This document shows, one piece after another, positions 6,206-7,252 of a DNA stretch of 7,252 nt (within the stretch, counting starts at the first letter, position 1; every line of letters starts with the position of its first letter). Origin of the DNA: a bacterium (GTDB lineage: Bacteria > Actinomycetota > Acidimicrobiia > Spongiisociales > UBA11373); assembly GCA_013202595.1 (NCBI GenBank), contig JABMPV010000412.1, forward strand, positions 1-7,252, in the 5' to 3' direction. The position numbers and the translations under genes were made by a program. Below the pieces are notes generated by a model. The model saw only the letters and a list, made by a program, of their open reading frames with translations, made no database searches and had not been told where the DNA came from.

Positions 6206-6598
6206 ATGATCCCCGACATCATCGACGACACATCGACCACTATGGCGGTCGTGGGAGCCTCCGATTCGCCCGGGAAATACGGTGGACGCATCTATCGGGA
6301 TCTCAAGGCCAAGGGCTACACGGTCTTCGCCGTGAACCCGCGAGCCGACACGGTCGATGGTGATCCGGCCTACGCGAGCGTCGCCGATCTCCCCTCCCCT
6401 GCCGACATCATCGACCTCGTGGTGCCGGCATCCGCGGGCACCGCCGTGGTCGGCGGCCTCGGTGACCCGCCACCCTTCGTGTGGGTCCAACCCGGCGCCG
6501 AGAGTCGCGAACTCACCGAACTCCTCGCTGACAGAGACATCGCCCACGTGGCCGACGGGTCCTGCATCATGGTCGAGACGAGACAGATGGGGCGCTGA
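6206..6598 (+). CDS. CoA-binding domain protein (CoA_binding_2 / YccU type)
   Basis: This is a complete single-domain Rossmann protein of 130 residues, the usual size for the family. The first strand and nucleotide-binding turn are TMAVVGASDSPGKYGGRIY (12-30). The next elements are GYTVFAVNPRADTVDG (37-52), then the PADIIDLVVPA strand (65-75), FVWVQPGAES (91-100, the family's W-x-Q-x-G block) and HVADGSCIMVE (114-124) with the conserved Cys120. Relatives share the CoA-binding fold of succinyl-CoA synthetase alpha subunits but have no catalytic domain. Their cellular role is not established, and CoA is the expected ligand. The protein lacks a signal or membrane segment and is probably cytosolic. 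It is transcribed away from the importer, and nothing in the sequence ties their functions together. It converges on the galactokinase gene, with 24 bases between the stops. Confidence 0.88.
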   Translation: MIPDIIDDTSTTMAVVGASDSPGKYGGRIYRDLKAKGYTVFAVNPRADTVDGDPAYASVADLPSPADIIDLVVPASAGTAVVGGLGDPPPFVWVQPGAESRELTELLADRDIAHVADGSCIMVETRQMGR

Positions 6599-6616
6599 CC
6601 CGGGGGGCCGCGGTCA
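6596..6616. terminator. Possible bidirectional hairpin between convergent genes
   Basis: TGACC-CGG (6596-6603), a GGGG loop (6604-6607) and CCG-C-GGTCA (6608-6616) form an eight-pair stem with one bulged C. It begins at the CoA-binding gene's TGA and lies just past the galactokinase stop. The position suits termination on either strand. No T-run follows, so it is not a classical intrinsic terminator, and GC-rich DNA forms such stems easily. Confidence 0.35.
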
Positions 6617-6622
6617 CCCCGA

Positions 6623-7252
6623 TCAGACGAGACGCAGGCCTTGAGCCGGTCGCACCTCGAATGCCGGCCCACCGGTCGCCGACGCTGCGGCGTCCATGAC
6701 GGCCTGCACCGTGCGCGGCGGCACCACTGCCACGGCGTAGCCCCCGAATCCGGCTCCGGTCAGTCGCGCTCCGAAGGCACCGCCCGCACGCAAGGCAACG
6801 ACCACCTCGTCGAGTCCTACCGACGACACGCCGAAATCCTGAAGAGAGCGATGCGAGGCATCGAGCAGGGCCCCGAGCGCCTCGCGGTCCCCTCGAAGCA
6901 GGGCGCGTTCGGCCAGATCCACCCGTACGGCCTCGGAGAGGACGTGACGGGCACACGCAGCCACAGGGACGATTGCGTCATCGGGGAGCGGACCGGCAGA
7001 CAGGCCGACGAAGGCTCCCGGTGCGACGCCGGTCGCGGCCGATACCTGCAGTGGCGTGGCGGTCTCCGGCAAGCCGTCGGTCGGCGCTCCGGCGACGCGT
7101 CCCAGACGCGGCGCATAGCTGTGATCGCCCAGGAGGGCGGCAGCCATCCGACATCCGACGACTCTGAGGTCATAGGCGTCACGGACACTGCCCGTCTTGG
7201 CGGCAGCGTCACCTGAGTGGGCGACGACGATCCGAAGTCCCTCCGGCACGGC
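6623..7252 (-). CDS. galK: Galactokinase, C-terminal part (5' end beyond right edge)
   Basis: About 209 C-terminal residues of a GHMP kinase are visible. Galactokinase phosphorylates galactose to galactose-1-phosphate with ATP, the committed step of the Leloir pathway in the cytosol. The C-terminal motif GARLTGAGFGGYAVAVV lies at 6725-6778. Upstream are two further galactokinase-like blocks, ARHVLSEAVRVDLAERALLR and SHRSLQDFGVSSVGLDEVV. The N-terminal GRTNLIGEH-type and ATP-loop motifs would lie outside the window. The GTG at 7247-7249 is an internal Val, not a start, since the frame continues to the edge. The stretch near the edge reads HSGDAAAKTGSVRDAYDLRV, where family members more often have DSG and a Y-N-x-R-R pattern. 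The protein may therefore be a divergent galactokinase or a related sugar kinase. No other sugar-utilisation gene is visible nearby. Confidence 0.85.
   Translation of the reverse strand, partial: AVPEGLRIVVAHSGDAAAKTGSVRDAYDLRVVGCRMAAALLGDHSYAPRLGRVAGAPTDGLPETATPLQVSAATGVAPGAFVGLSAGPLPDDAIVPVAACARHVLSEAVRVDLAERALLRGDREALGALLDASHRSLQDFGVSSVGLDEVVVALRAGGAFGARLTGAGFGGYAVAVVPPRTVQAVMDAAASATGGPAFEVRPAQGLRLV

Noticed and set aside
5113..6363. A 416-codon plus-strand open frame across the binding-protein gene and into the CoA-binding gene
   Set aside because: It is the shadow of the lipoprotein gene, has low-complexity composition, and would conflict with the well-supported frame starting at 6206.
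7247..7249. GTG as the start of a 208-residue galactokinase-like gene
   Set aside because: The frame continues without a stop to the window edge, and the essential N-terminal GHMP kinase motifs are missing from the visible part, so the gene is cut by the edge rather than truncated.
1..7252. CRISPR array, insertion sequence, prophage, toxin-antitoxin or tRNA gene
   Set aside because: I saw no spaced repeats, transposase or integrase motifs, long terminal inverted repeats or cloverleaf-like stretches. All long reading frames fit ordinary chromosomal genes.

Overview
The window is GC-rich with strongly GC-biased third codon positions, GTG starts alongside ATG, and tightly packed genes joined by 4-base stop/start overlaps. 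This fits a high-GC actinobacterium. An uncultured lineage such as Acidimicrobiia is possible, but the sequence does not fix the taxon. I see no rRNA, tRNA, CRISPR array, insertion sequence or phage gene. Gene density is very high, and no stretch over about 150 bases lacks a gene.

Layout. (1) Bases 2-133 (+) hold what looks like the last 43 codons of an unidentified protein. It converges on a two-gene minus-strand operon: a polysaccharide deacetylase (2228-1167) followed, with an ATGA overlap, by an APH-type phosphotransferase (1170-130). The pair looks like the edge of a surface-polysaccharide cluster. (2) Diverging from it is a plus-strand pair: a small HhH-GPD base-excision-repair-like protein (2382-2945) and a 113-residue three-helix membrane protein (2942-3283). 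(3) A minus-strand operon encodes a complete heme/iron-chelate-type ABC importer: lipoprotein binding protein (6075-5095), FecCD-type permease (5098-4031) and ATPase (4034-3267). The three genes are joined by GTGA and ATGA overlaps. The ATPase gene overlaps the membrane-protein gene tail-to-tail by 17 bases. (4) Diverging from the importer is a 130-residue CoA-binding-domain protein (6206-6598). It converges on the 3' two-thirds or so of a galactokinase gene (minus strand, 6623 to beyond the right edge).

How the genes work together. The importer is self-contained: the lipoprotein captures ligand outside the cytoplasmic membrane, the permease dimer carries it across, and the ATPase pair powers transport. 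Its binding protein resembles HmuT-type heme-binding proteins but, by a from-memory alignment, lacks one of the two axial heme ligands and a supporting arginine, so its ligand is the most open question here. The deacetylase and phosphotransferase are probably co-translated and probably modify a glycan or its precursor. The other genes look like unlinked housekeeping or accessory functions. I did not find a clearly new multi-gene system. The most useful leads are the altered ligand residues of the binding protein, the unusual active site of the HhH-GPD protein, and the compact convergent gene ends, including a CTAG that serves as stop codon on both strands.
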